A stretch of 34,659 nt of DNA from Limnohabitans sp. Rim8 (GCA_945901045.1 CAMDKK010000042.1:1-34659), one strand, 5' to 3'; counted from the first letter of the stretch, positions 6,294-15,210 are shown. Made by a program: numbers and translations. The notes: a model not told the origin generated them from the sequence alone.

Positions 6294-9200
6294 TCAGGTA
6301 TTGAATTTCGCCATCAAAACGGACCATTGCATGCGCGCAGCTTTCACGTTGCGCTCTTTCACGTGGCCAAAACCTTTGATCTGATCAGGTAGCCGCGCCA
6401 GCTCAAGTGCTAACCCATGGTTGTCGGCGCTCAATTGACCCAGCACAATAGACACACTGTTTTTGTATTCTTCTATCAAAGCGCGTTCCATTTGTCGTTC
6501 GTGTGTCCGGCCAAATACATCCAGCATGGTGCCTCGCAAAAACTTCAACCTTGACAACAATTTGAAACCAGTGAGCATGAAGGGGCCGAACTTTTTCTTG
6601 ATGAGTTCGCCTTTGTCATTGGTCTTTGATGTCAGAGGCGGCGCCAGATGGTAGTTCAAGGTGAAATCACCTTCGAACATGCCATTGACGCGTGACAAAA
6701 AGCCTGTATCCGTGTGCAGGCGTGCAACCTCATATTCATCTTTATAAGCCATTAACTTGAACAGATAACGGGCCACACTTTCAGTCAAAGAAGTCTTTCC
6801 CAATGCCGATTCAACCTGTTGCACTTGCGTTAAAAAAGCAAGATAGTTTTGCGCATAAGCGGCATTTTGGTAATCGGTCAAAAAGGCCACGCGCCGCTCA
6901 ATCAGGGTGTCAAGCGACTCGCGTTTTTTGAATTCAATCACCTGTGAAGGTGCCAGGATGCGCTGAACAGCCGCCGCATCGTGAGCGGCGTGACGACCCC
7001 ATTCAAAGGCATCTTGGTTGTTCTGTACTTGAACGTCATTGAGTGCCATGGCGCGCAAGATGCTTTCTCGGGTCAATGGAATCCATCCCTTTTGCCACGC
7101 ATAACCCAAAATCATCGGGTTGACATAGATGGTGTCGCCCATCAACTGATTGGCCATCGCATCGGCATCAAACGCACCCACCAAAGCCACGCCAACCGTT
7201 TGGCTGATTTCTGCCAAACATTGCTCAGCCGGGTTTTCCCAGTTGCCGTTTTTGACAAAAGCAGCGGTAGGTGAACCATGTGAGTTCAAGGCAACGTGCG
7301 TGCGGCCTTCACGCATGCGCAAAGCGGTTTCTTTGCTGGCGGTGACGATAGGATCGCATCCAATGATCAAATCAGCTGCAGCCATGCTCACACGCGTGGT
7401 GCGAATGTCATCTTGCGTATTGGCAATCAACACATGACTCCAGGTCGCCCCTCCTTTTTGGGCCAATCCTGCCGCATCTTGCGTGATGATGCCTTTGCCG
7501 TCGATGTGCCCAGCCATGCCCAGCAACTGTCCGATGGTGATCACACCGGTGCCGCCAACACCTGCTACCACCACGCCATAGGCTTGTGAGATGAGGGGTA
7601 ATGTGGGTTCAGGCAATGCGCCCAAGCCAGCAGGCGTGACGGTTTTTGATTTGGATTTCTTTTTCAGCTGTCCGCCTTCAACCGTCACAAAACTGGGGCA
7701 AAAGCCTTTGAGGCAACTGGTGTCCTTGTTGCACGTGCTTTGGTTGATGGTGCGTTTGCGACCAAACTCGGTTTCAAGGGGCTCCACCGACAAACAGTTG
7801 GATTGCACGCCGCAGTCGCCACAACCCTCGCAGACGAGCTCATTGATTACCACACGCACGGCAGGGTCCACCATGGTGCCGCGTTTGCGGCGACGCCGCT
7901 TTTCAGTGGCGCATGTTTGGTCGTAAATGATGACGGTGCACCCTTTGATCTCCCGCATTTCACGCTGGATGCGGTCGAGCTCTTCGCGGTGATGCACCGT
8001 GACGCCTTCGGCCAAAGCAACGCCATCGTATTTTTCAGGTTCATCTGTGACGACATTGATGCGCAAAGCGCCTTCAGCACGCATGCTTTGGGCAATTTGC
8101 ACCACACTGTGGCCCTCAGGGCGCTCGCCCACCTGCTGGCCCCCCGTCATGGCCACGGCGTCGTTGTAGAGAATTTTGTAAGTGACATTGACACCGGCCG
8201 CGATGCTTTGCCGAATAGCCAGCATGCCACTGTGGAAATAAGTGCCATCGCCCACGTTGGCAAACATGTGCTGATCGTGGCTGAAGGGTTGTTGCCCTAC
8301 CCAAGGTACACCTTCTCCGCCCATTTGCGTGAAGCCCACTGTGCTGCGGTCCATCCACACACTCATAAAGTGGCAACCTATGCCCGCCATCGCGCGCGAA
8401 CCTTCGGGGACGCGCGTGGAGGTGTTGTGCGGACAACCGGAGCAAAACCAAGGTGTGCGTTCACCGATGGTGTTGATGTTTAAAATCTGCAATGATTTTT
8501 CTTTGGCGTTAATGATGGCCAATTGCGAATCCATGCGCGCCGTGATGTCGGCATCAAGGTCCAGTTTTTTCAGTCGTTTGGCCAAAGCTTTGGCAATCAA
8601 GGCAGGCGTCAAATCCGCATTGGCCCGCAACAAGGTATGGCTGTGGGGGTTCTGGTGTGACCATTCACCGCCAGAGGTTTCCCCGTCTTGTTCGTCGAAT
8701 TTTCCGAGTACTCTGGGTCGTACATCATCGCGCCAGTTGTAGAGCGCTTCCTTGATTTGGTATTCGATGAGTTGGCGTTTTTCCTCGACCACCAAAATCT
8801 CTTTCAAGCCGGTGGCAAATTCGCGCGTCGAATGTGATTCGAGTGGCCAGACTACCCCGACTTTGTGCACCCGAATGCCCAGACGTTGGCAAGTGGCATC
8901 GTCCAAGCCAAGATCGAGCAAGGCTTGGCGGGTGTCGTTGTAGGCCTTGCCGCTGGCGATGATGCCAAACCGGTCGTTCGGCCCTTGAACCACATTGTGG
9001 TTGAGCTTGTTGGCACGAATATAGGCCAATGCCGCATACCATTTGTAATCGAACAGGCGGGCTTCTTGGTCAAGGGCGGGGTCTGGCCATCGGATGTGGA
9101 TACCACCTGCGGGCATGTCGAATTCGGGCAGGATAATTTTCACGCGGTGGGGGTCGATCTGTGCGGTGGCACTGGACTCCACAATTTCCTGAATCGTTTT

Positions 9201-9833
9201 CATGCCCGACCAGATGCCTGCAAAGCGGCTCAGCGCAATCCCGTGGACGCCCATGTCCAAGACATCTTGGACCGAGGCGGGGAAAAAAACCGGTAAACCA
9301 CAGGCTTTGAAAATATGGTCACTTTGGTGCGCGGCGGTCGAGCTTTTGGCCACATGGTCGTCTCCCGCGACCGCCAATACGCCGCCCCAAGGCGTGGTAC
9401 CCGCCATGTTGGCGTGCTTGAATACATCCGAGCAGCGGTCCACACCAGGACCTTTGCCATACCAAATGCCAAATACGCCGTCAAAGCGGTTGCTGCCAGC
9501 AGGCGCAAACCCCAGCTGTTGCGTCCCCCATAAAGCGGTGGCGGCCAATTCCTCGTTGACCCCAGGTTGGAACACAATGTTTTGCGCTTGCAAATAGGCT
9601 TTGGCTTTCCAAAGCGACTGGTCATAGCTGCCCAATGGCGAGCCGCGATAGCCACTGATGAAGCCCGCGGTGTTTTTGCCTTGCAAAGCGTCACGCTGAC
9701 GTTGCAACATCGGTAATTTGACCAAGGCTTGCACGCCACTCATGAAGGCGTGACCTGTGTCTAAGCTGTACTTGTCGTCCAGGGTGACGGTTTCAAGTGC
9801 TTTGCGAATCGAATCGGGAAGTGGGGCGTTCAT
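6294..9833 (-). CDS. Fused indolepyruvate ferredoxin oxidoreductase
   Basis: This 1179-residue enzyme fuses the subunits of archaeal-type 2-oxoacid oxidoreductases. It is expected to oxidise arylpyruvates (from tryptophan, phenylalanine or tyrosine) to arylacetyl-CoA, passing electrons to a ferredoxin. The N-terminal half carries the thiamine-diphosphate domains (SGYRGSPLGSYD near residue 50; CSGCPHNTSTRV near 465). A cysteine cluster CEGCGDCGVQSNC near 665 and further cysteines (CNKDTSCLKGFC) suit iron-sulfur centres. The gamma-type domain begins at GVVVAGVGGTGVITIGQ near 750, and a C-terminal DUF6537-like region follows from about 980. The frame is open to a GTG at 9863, but the ATG at 9833 has a GGAG about seven bases upstream. 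It is divergent from an Lrp-type gene, a common arrangement for amino-acid catabolic genes. Confidence 0.92.
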   Translation of the reverse strand: MNAPLPDSIRKALETVTLDDKYSLDTGHAFMSGVQALVKLPMLQRQRDALQGKNTAGFISGYRGSPLGSYDQSLWKAKAYLQAQNIVFQPGVNEELAATALWGTQQLGFAPAGSNRFDGVFGIWYGKGPGVDRCSDVFKHANMAGTTPWGGVLAVAGDDHVAKSSTAAHQSDHIFKACGLPVFFPASVQDVLDMGVHGIALSRFAGIWSGMKTIQEIVESSATAQIDPHRVKIILPEFDMPAGGIHIRWPDPALDQEARLFDYKWYAALAYIRANKLNHNVVQGPNDRFGIIASGKAYNDTRQALLDLGLDDATCQRLGIRVHKVGVVWPLESHSTREFATGLKEILVVEEKRQLIEYQIKEALYNWRDDVRPRVLGKFDEQDGETSGGEWSHQNPHSHTLLRANADLTPALIAKALAKRLKKLDLDADITARMDSQLAIINAKEKSLQILNINTIGERTPWFCSGCPHNTSTRVPEGSRAMAGIGCHFMSVWMDRSTVGFTQMGGEGVPWVGQQPFSHDQHMFANVGDGTYFHSGMLAIRQSIAAGVNVTYKILYNDAVAMTGGQQVGERPEGHSVVQIAQSMRAEGALRINVVTDEPEKYDGVALAEGVTVHHREELDRIQREMREIKGCTVIIYDQTCATEKRRRRKRGTMVDPAVRVVINELVCEGCGDCGVQSNCLSVEPLETEFGRKRTINQSTCNKDTSCLKGFCPSFVTVEGGQLKKKSKSKTVTPAGLGALPEPTLPLISQAYGVVVAGVGGTGVITIGQLLGMAGHIDGKGIITQDAAGLAQKGGATWSHVLIANTQDDIRTTRVSMAAADLIIGCDPIVTASKETALRMREGRTHVALNSHGSPTAAFVKNGNWENPAEQCLAEISQTVGVALVGAFDADAMANQLMGDTIYVNPMILGYAWQKGWIPLTRESILRAMALNDVQVQNNQDAFEWGRHAAHDAAAVQRILAPSQVIEFKKRESLDTLIERRVAFLTDYQNAAYAQNYLAFLTQVQQVESALGKTSLTESVARYLFKLMAYKDEYEVARLHTDTGFLSRVNGMFEGDFTLNYHLAPPLTSKTNDKGELIKKKFGPFMLTGFKLLSRLKFLRGTMLDVFGRTHERQMERALIEEYKNSVSIVLGQLSADNHGLALELARLPDQIKGFGHVKERNVKAARMQWSVLMAKFNT

Positions 9834-9919
9834 CAGGGGGCTCCAACGTATGACGATAGTCACTCAGTGTAGAACCTCTGGTTTGACAGGTGCTTGCTTT
9901 ATGTGACAGGACTTGCCCT

Positions 9920-9937
9920 ATGATTTGAAAGAATCAT
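9920..9937. promoter_or_regulatory. Palindrome in the oxidoreductase-Lrp divergent region
   Basis: ATGATT and AATCAT form a perfect inverted repeat around a six-base spacer, 18 bases upstream of the Lrp-type start codon. It overlaps a possible -10 element TATGAT (9919-9924). TGACAGG occurs twice just upstream (9884-9890 and 9904-9910), 20 bases apart. The layout suits an Lrp/AsnC operator for autorepression and control of the divergent gene. Confidence 0.5.
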
Positions 9938-9954
9938 GCGCAAAAAGGCCATTT

Positions 9955-10422
9955 ATGGAAACATTGGATAAATTCGACCGCTTAATTTTGAATGAATTGC
10001 AAAGCAATGGGCGATTGTCAAACGCCGAGCTGGCTGCGCGGGTCGGTCTGTCTGCGGCGCCATGTTGGCGTCGTGTGCGGGTACTGGAGCAAGAGGGCTT
10101 CATCAAAGGTTATCGCGCCGAAATCGACCGCCAAAAAGTAGGTCTGGACGTTTTAGCTTTCGTGCGCTTGGATGCTGAGCGCAACCGAGGGGATGTGACG
10201 CGCGAGCTGGAGGCGGCCATTCGGCTCCTGCCAGAAGTCATTGCTTGCCATTACATCAGTGGCACTGGAACTTTTGAGCTGCAGGTCGTGACCAAGGACC
10301 TGAACCATTTCAGCAACTTTGCGCGTGATGTATTGCTCAACTTGCCCAACGTGAAGGATTTGCACACCAGTTTTTCACTGGGCGAAGTTAAGGCCGGGGG
10401 CGCCTTGCCATTGCAATTGTGA
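9955..10422 (+). CDS. Lrp/AsnC family transcriptional regulator
   Basis: The 155-residue product has the standard two-domain layout. An AsnC-type helix-turn-helix (DKFDRLILNELQSNGRLSNAELAARVGLSAAPCWRRVRVLE compressed here to residues 4-45) is followed by the ligand-binding domain, with ACHYISGTGTFELQVV near residue 98. Such proteins sense amino acids or related metabolites and form octamers. The frame is open from a TTG at 9913, but the ATG at 9955 is preceded by AAAAAGG and matches the family's usual beginning. Its divergent position suggests that it controls the arylpyruvate oxidoreductase in response to an aromatic amino acid; that link is inference from context. Confidence 0.92.
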   Translation: METLDKFDRLILNELQSNGRLSNAELAARVGLSAAPCWRRVRVLEQEGFIKGYRAEIDRQKVGLDVLAFVRLDAERNRGDVTRELEAAIRLLPEVIACHYISGTGTFELQVVTKDLNHFSNFARDVLLNLPNVKDLHTSFSLGEVKAGGALPLQL

Positions 10423-10522
10423 ATGCGGCAAAGGCAAGCAGTTCATCAATTGTGTTTGTAGAAAAATGCAGATAGACTTTATCGAATGCTTGTGTTCAAG
10501 CAGCAGTCAAGAAAGGACAAAG

Positions 10523-11506
10523 ATGTTAAGAATCGCCATGAAAGCGTTCATTCTTCTCGCATTGGCAGGAGTCACAAGCATCACGGCTGCGCAAAATACA
10601 AATGCGTATCCAACCAAGCCGATCACCATGATCGTCCCATTTCCACCCGGTGGCGTGACGGATCTGGTGGCCCGTGAGTTGGCCAAGCGATTGAGCGAGG
10701 GATTGGGCCAGCCCGTGGTGGTCGACAACCGTGCGGGAGCCGGTGGCAATATTGGAACGGCGGTATTGGCAAGAGCGCAGCCCGATGGTTACACCCTGGG
10801 TGTGATGACGGTCAGTGCCATGTCCATTGCTCCCCACATTCAAAAATCCTTGAGTTTTGTACCCGCTAAAGACTTCACGCCCATCACCAATATTGTCAAT
10901 ACACCGGGTGCTGTTTTGGCAGGCATTAAAACCCCTTACAACTCGCTTCCAGATTTGGTGAAAGCCGCCAAAGCCCAGCCCGGGAAAATCAGTTATGCCA
11001 GTGTGGGGCTTGGTTCGTTGCCCCATTTGATTGCCGAGAAACTGTCGCTAGATGCCGGTATCAGCATGGTGCATATCCCTTACAAGGGCGCAGCACCGGC
11101 CATGCAGGATTTGCTCGCTGGCGTGGTTGATTTGTCATTTGAAAGCGCGCTCACCAATACGGTTGCAAACTACAACGCTGGGCGATTGAAAGTCCTGGCC
11201 ACCACGGGCTCTAAACGGGTTCCTATTCTCAGCAACATACCCACTGTTTCAGAGTCTGGATACCCCGGGTTTGTCGCGCAAGGCTGGTTTGGTTTTTTTG
11301 GCCCCGCTGGTTTGCCGCCTGCTGTCACCAAGCGCTTGAATGAGATTGCGACGAGCATGCTCAGAGACAAGGCCGTAGTGGAAAAATTCGACAACTTGGG
11401 CATTCAAGCTGACCCCTTAACGCCCGAGCAATTTGTGAAGTTTTTACAAGAGCAAGATCGGATTTGGGCGACCACCGCAAAAGGCTTGAACTTACAGCTT
11501 GATTAG
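10523..11506 (+). CDS. Bug-family substrate-binding protein paired with an aromatic hydroxylase
   Basis: This 327-residue periplasmic receptor is a canonical Bug/TctC protein: signal peptide (MLRIAMKAFILLALAGVTSITAAQ), YPTKPITMIVPFPPGGVTD, VVVDNRAGAGGNIGT, MVHIPYKGAAPAMQDLLAG and GWFGFFGPAGLPP. The ATG at 10523 is selected because GAAAGGA lies at 10511-10517 and the signal peptide starts there; the longer frame from 10466 adds 19 residues that do not look like a signal. It follows the Lrp-type gene by 100 bases and precedes an MhpA-like hydroxylase by 120 bases on the same strand. This suggests it imports the substrate or a related aromatic acid. The ligand cannot be read from sequence. Confidence 0.93.
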   Translation: MLRIAMKAFILLALAGVTSITAAQNTNAYPTKPITMIVPFPPGGVTDLVARELAKRLSEGLGQPVVVDNRAGAGGNIGTAVLARAQPDGYTLGVMTVSAMSIAPHIQKSLSFVPAKDFTPITNIVNTPGAVLAGIKTPYNSLPDLVKAAKAQPGKISYASVGLGSLPHLIAEKLSLDAGISMVHIPYKGAAPAMQDLLAGVVDLSFESALTNTVANYNAGRLKVLATTGSKRVPILSNIPTVSESGYPGFVAQGWFGFFGPAGLPPAVTKRLNEIATSMLRDKAVVEKFDNLGIQADPLTPEQFVKFLQEQDRIWATTAKGLNLQLD

Positions 11507-11626
11507 CTTGCGATGTCATCGTGTGCCTAAAAGGTTTTACCTCTGCTGGTTTTCACTGTCGTCCCGCGCCAGAGCAGGTAGGCGCTTCATCCCAGAGCAA
11601 CGCCCCTTGCATTCAGGAGGACAGAG

Positions 11627-13231
11627 ATGACGTCACAAGCAAATACCGCTCAGCACGAGGCAGATTTTTTGGTTGTCGGTTATGGCCCCAGCGGCGCAAC
11701 GATCGCGGCCTTGTTGGCCCGGCGTGGCTGGCGCGTCATCGTTGTTGAGCAATCGGCCGAAATCTACGACAAGCCGCGCGCGATCACGGCAGACCATGAG
11801 GCTTTGCGTATTTTTCAGGAAATGGGCGTTGCCGATGAAATTGCTGCAGCGGCGGTACCCCACCCCGGCACGGATTATGTGGGGCTTGCTGGCCAGATCA
11901 TCAAACGTTTTTACCCTGCTCCGCCGCCCGATCTGTTGGGGTGGATGCCTAACTTCATGTTCGTACAACCTGAGCTTGAAGCAAGTCTGCGCAGGGCGGT
12001 AGAAAAAACGGGGAAGGTACAAACATTTTTAGCCCATCAGCTGCTGGATATTGAGCCATACGATGGCGGCGTTAAAGCTAACATTTGCAGGACATCAGAT
12101 GGCGCGCGCTTGACAGTTCACGCGCGCTATCTCATCGCGGCGGATGGCGCGACCAGCGTCGTGCGCAAGCAGCTCCAACCGCCCATCGAGGATTTGGCTT
12201 TTGATGAGTGGTGGCTGGTGGTGGACGCTTGGATTCGCGGACCGCTTGAATTGCCCGCGCGCGCGGTGCAGTATTGCCGCCCATCCCGACCGGGTACCTA
12301 CATGGTCGGTCCGGGCGCGCTCAGGCGGTGGGAGATCAAAATGCTGCCGCATGAGACGCCAGCGGATTTTCAAGATCACGACGCAGTTTGGCGTGTGCTG
12401 GCCGAGTTTGTCGACACCCAGGGGCTGGAACACTGCCGGACCGCTGTATACCGTTTTCATGCGGTGGTGGTCGAACAGTGGCGGCATGGTCGCGTATTTT
12501 TAATCGGTGATGCCGCGCATCAGATGCCCCCTTTTTTGGGTCAGGGCCTGTGCGCAGGTGTGCGAGATGCTTTTAATTTGGCGTGGAAACTCGATGCCGT
12601 GATGGGTGGTTGGGCGACCCAGAGGCTTTTGGACACCTACACCGATGAGCGCAAGCGCCATGTGCGTACGGTGGTTGGGCATGCCAAAGCGTTTGGTTTG
12701 ATTATTGGGGAGCTTGATCCTGTGGCTGCGCGTGAGCGTGACCTCAATCTTGGCGCAGAACTGGCCGCCGGACGGGCTGTCACGGTGCGTCAGCGCTTTA
12801 TCCCTGGCCTGGAGACCGGGCTTATTGATTGCGATGCGAATGGCTCCCCCCAGCCAGGCGCGGGTGACTTGCTTCTTCAGCCCTGGGTCAGGCAAGGCAA
12901 GGGCCCCTGGTTGCGCTTTGATGATGTGGTCGGCTCCCGTTTCCTTATTGTGAGCCGCTCACTGAACGTATTCAACGAACTTGACGAATCGACGCGCGCA
13001 AGTTGGTTGGCATTGAAGGGCGGGTGGGTGGTTTTAGGCCACAAGAATGGCGATACCTCGGCGCATTCTGTACTGCTCGAAGAGCGTGACAATTGGCTCT
13101 CCAACTGGTTGAACGAGAGAGGTGCATTGGCACTGATCGCTCGGCCCGATCGGTATGTTTACGGTGTGGTCAGAAATGCTGAAGCATTAGGGCGTCTGGT
13201 GCGAGAGCTCGTCAAAAAAGTCAGCAGCTGA
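11627..13231 (+). CDS. FAD-dependent aromatic hydroxylase, MhpA-like
   Basis: The 534-residue protein is a group A flavoprotein monooxygenase close in layout to 3-(3-hydroxyphenyl)propionate hydroxylase. The N-terminal dinucleotide fold reads VVGYGPSGATIAALLARRG (residues 16-34), and the DG motif AADGATSVVR lies near 167. The GD motif with the second FAD contact, LIGDAAHQMPPFLGQG, lies near 292-307. A thioredoxin-like C-terminal region ends in RPDRYVYGV. It uses NAD(P)H and oxygen to hydroxylate a phenolic ring. A strong AGGAGGA precedes the start. No ring-cleavage dioxygenase (mhpB) is nearby, so the assignment to phenylpropionate is uncertain and other phenolic acids are possible. Its stop codon is one base from that of the converging Bug gene. 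Confidence 0.88.
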   Translation: MTSQANTAQHEADFLVVGYGPSGATIAALLARRGWRVIVVEQSAEIYDKPRAITADHEALRIFQEMGVADEIAAAAVPHPGTDYVGLAGQIIKRFYPAPPPDLLGWMPNFMFVQPELEASLRRAVEKTGKVQTFLAHQLLDIEPYDGGVKANICRTSDGARLTVHARYLIAADGATSVVRKQLQPPIEDLAFDEWWLVVDAWIRGPLELPARAVQYCRPSRPGTYMVGPGALRRWEIKMLPHETPADFQDHDAVWRVLAEFVDTQGLEHCRTAVYRFHAVVVEQWRHGRVFLIGDAAHQMPPFLGQGLCAGVRDAFNLAWKLDAVMGGWATQRLLDTYTDERKRHVRTVVGHAKAFGLIIGELDPVAARERDLNLGAELAAGRAVTVRQRFIPGLETGLIDCDANGSPQPGAGDLLLQPWVRQGKGPWLRFDDVVGSRFLIVSRSLNVFNELDESTRASWLALKGGWVVLGHKNGDTSAHSVLLEERDNWLSNWLNERGALALIARPDRYVYGVVRNAEALGRLVRELVKKVSS

Positions 13232-13232
13232 A

Positions 13233-14192
13233 TTACATCTTGATATTGGCCTGTTTGATCAGCTTTCCAAATCGCTCAAAATCTTGTTTATTGCGTTTGC
13301 TAAATTCATCTGGTGAGATGTTGCCTGGCTCGCCCCCAAGGCCCTTGAGTTTGGCTTGAACATCTGGCAACTTGATGATGCGGGCCAGTTCATTTTGAAG
13401 TTTAGTCACAACATCTGAGGGCGTGCCAGCCGTAACAAACACGCCGTACCACGTGCTCATTTCAAAACCCGCCACGCCAGCTTCTGCAAGGGTGGGCACA
13501 TCGGGCAACTCAGCCGATCGTTGAGGGGTGGTCACGGCAAGGGGCTTGAATTTGCCCGCCTTGATTTGGCCCATGGCGGAAGAGGTGGTGTCAAACATCA
13601 TTTGCACGTTACCAGCGATGATGTCCAAATGGGCCTGTGCGCTGCCTTTGTAAGGGATATGAATACTTTTTACACCGGCCGCAATGTCAAATCCTTCGCC
13701 CTCAATGTGTTGAGTGCTGCCCACGCCGGAAGAAGCGTATTTAAATTCTTCAGGTTTGGCCTTCATGAGCGCCACCAACTCTTTGACTGTGTTGGCCGGC
13801 ACATGGGCGCCTACCACCAGGACGTTGGGAACAGTGACCACCAAGCCAATGGGGGTTAAGTCTTTGATGGGGTCAAAGGACAACTTGATCAAATGAGGGG
13901 CAATGGCCTGACCGGTATTGGTGGCCACCAGCAGCGTGTGGCCATCTGGGGCCGCCTTGGCGGTAAGGTCGGCCGCAATGGTGTTGGACGCGCCGGGTTT
14001 GTTTTCAACAATGAAGCTACCCTTTAAAGAGTCGGTCATTTTTTCTGCCAGCATCCGCGCGATGATGTCTGTTCCGCCGCCGGCACCGGCGCCCACCATC
14101 AGCTTCACGGGCTTGTTGGGAAAGGTGGTTTGTGCGTTTGCACTCAAGGTGCATATCAGCGTGGCAAGCACGCAAGCGATGAGTTTTTTCAT
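13233..14192 (-). CDS. Bug-family substrate-binding protein downstream of pdxA2
   Basis: This 319-residue Bug/TctC receptor starts with a signal peptide (MKKLIACVLATLICTLSANAQ) and shows FPNKPVKLMVGAGAGGGTDIIARML, VENKPGASNTIA, IHIPYKGSAQAHLDIIAGNVQMMFD and a GVAGFEMSTWYGVF block. The PFPPGG loop is replaced by GAGAGGG. The ATG at 14192 has a GGAGAT five bases upstream and agrees with the signal peptide; the frame is open further upstream only into the pdxA-like gene. It lies 22 bases after pdxA2 on the same strand and is very probably cotranscribed with it, so its ligand is probably the precursor of the PdxA2 substrate. Confidence 0.93.
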   Translation of the reverse strand: MKKLIACVLATLICTLSANAQTTFPNKPVKLMVGAGAGGGTDIIARMLAEKMTDSLKGSFIVENKPGASNTIAADLTAKAAPDGHTLLVATNTGQAIAPHLIKLSFDPIKDLTPIGLVVTVPNVLVVGAHVPANTVKELVALMKAKPEEFKYASSGVGSTQHIEGEGFDIAAGVKSIHIPYKGSAQAHLDIIAGNVQMMFDTTSSAMGQIKAGKFKPLAVTTPQRSAELPDVPTLAEAGVAGFEMSTWYGVFVTAGTPSDVVTKLQNELARIIKLPDVQAKLKGLGGEPGNISPDEFSKRNKQDFERFGKLIKQANIKM

Positions 14193-14214
14193 GGCATCTC
14201 CTTTGTATATGGGG

Positions 14215-15171
14215 TCAGGCAATATGTTGGGTGACTCTTCGGTGGTGCAGGCCCATGCGGCAAGCCAACTCAAAAGCATTCAACATCGCTTGAGGGTTGG
14301 CCACGTTTTTGCCGACTATGTCATAGGCCGTTCCGTGGGCCGGTGTGGTGATGGGGAAGGGCAATCCGCCATGCACTGTGACGCCTTTTTCAAAGCCCAT
14401 GAGTTTCATGGCTATTTGGCCTTGGTCGTGGTACATGGTGACAACACCGTCATAGCCGCCGTCCTGCCGAATGGCGCGAACAAAGGCGGTGTCGGCAGGA
14501 AAGGGGCCTTCGGCGGGTAGGCCTGCGGCCCTTGCCATTTCAACGGCTGGTGCAATGATTCTGATTTCCTCATCTCCGTAATTGCCGTTGTCCCCGTTGT
14601 GAGGATTGAGTCCGCAGACAGCCAGGCGGGGTGACGCTTTGCCAGATGCTTTTAAAGCATTGCAAATCATTTCTATGGACTCAAAAACCTTGTGGATTGA
14701 CAGCAAGCTACTCACTTCCTTGAGCGGTATGTGAGAGGTGACGCGAGAAGTCCAGAGGTCTTGCAGAACGTTCAATTCCCCACACACACCCTTGTAAGCC
14801 AGGAACTCTGCAAACCAACGCAACTCGTCTTCTTGGTGCATGCCACCCAAACGAAGCGCTGTTTTGTTCAGTGGCGCAAAGCAAAAAGCATCGGCTTGGC
14901 CGTCGCGCACCAAGGCGGCCCCTGCTGCCAGCGCGTCCAGCATGTAAGCGCCATTGCGTGTACTTGCCGTGGCGGTTGGAAAAGCGGGGGTGTTGTAACC
15001 CGGCCAGTCGTGCCACTCCACGTTGGCAGGCGTTTGAATACGGCCCTTTTGGCCGATCAAAATGACGCGACCTGCCTTTTCCACGGAAGGGTTGAGCAGT
15101 AATTTTTGAACCAGTTCAGGCCCAATGCCTGCAGGATCGCCTGTAAATAATGCCAGGGTCGGCTTGTCCAT
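14215..15171 (-). CDS. pdxA2: PdxA-family dehydrogenase (PdxA2-like)
   Basis: This 318-residue enzyme belongs to the PdxA family of metal-dependent NAD(P) dehydrogenases acting on phosphorylated hydroxy acids or related diols. The metal-binding histidines are present: H147 (TSHIPL), H191 (LNPHNGD) and H248 (YHDQGQ). The substrate segment near the N terminus is GDPAGIGPEL, and TPAHGTAYDIVGKN follows near 276. The ATG at 15171 has a GGAGA just upstream. A catabolic role is favoured over pyridoxal-phosphate synthesis because the gene is paired with a transporter receptor and faces a GntR regulator. Catabolic relatives include 4-phospho-threonate/erythronate dehydrogenases, usually with a DUF1537 kinase, and TphB of terephthalate breakdown. 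Neither partner kinase nor dioxygenase is in the window. Confidence 0.85.
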   Translation of the reverse strand: MDKPTLALFTGDPAGIGPELVQKLLLNPSVEKAGRVILIGQKGRIQTPANVEWHDWPGYNTPAFPTATASTRNGAYMLDALAAGAALVRDGQADAFCFAPLNKTALRLGGMHQEDELRWFAEFLAYKGVCGELNVLQDLWTSRVTSHIPLKEVSSLLSIHKVFESIEMICNALKASGKASPRLAVCGLNPHNGDNGNYGDEEIRIIAPAVEMARAAGLPAEGPFPADTAFVRAIRQDGGYDGVVTMYHDQGQIAMKLMGFEKGVTVHGGLPFPITTPAHGTAYDIVGKNVANPQAMLNAFELACRMGLHHRRVTQHIA

Positions 15172-15193
15172 GCGTTCTCCACGTCTCTGTAAT

Positions 15194-15205
15194 CTGTAAT
15201 TACAG
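15194..15205. promoter_or_regulatory. GntR-type operator palindrome
   Basis: CTGTAATTACAG is a perfect 12-bp palindrome, with an extra CTGTAAT half-site directly before it at 15187-15193. It lies where transcription of pdxA2 should begin, a few bases downstream of the predicted -10 box at 15211-15216, and beside the divergent GntR/FCD gene. This arrangement fits repression by that regulator. Confidence 0.65.
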
Positions 15206-15210
15206 CTTGG

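Noticed and set aside
7740-8483. Long + strand open frame opposite the oxidoreductase gene
   Set aside because: It is the complement of a clearly conserved iron-sulfur/thiamine enzyme, histidine- and alanine-rich as expected for an antisense shadow.
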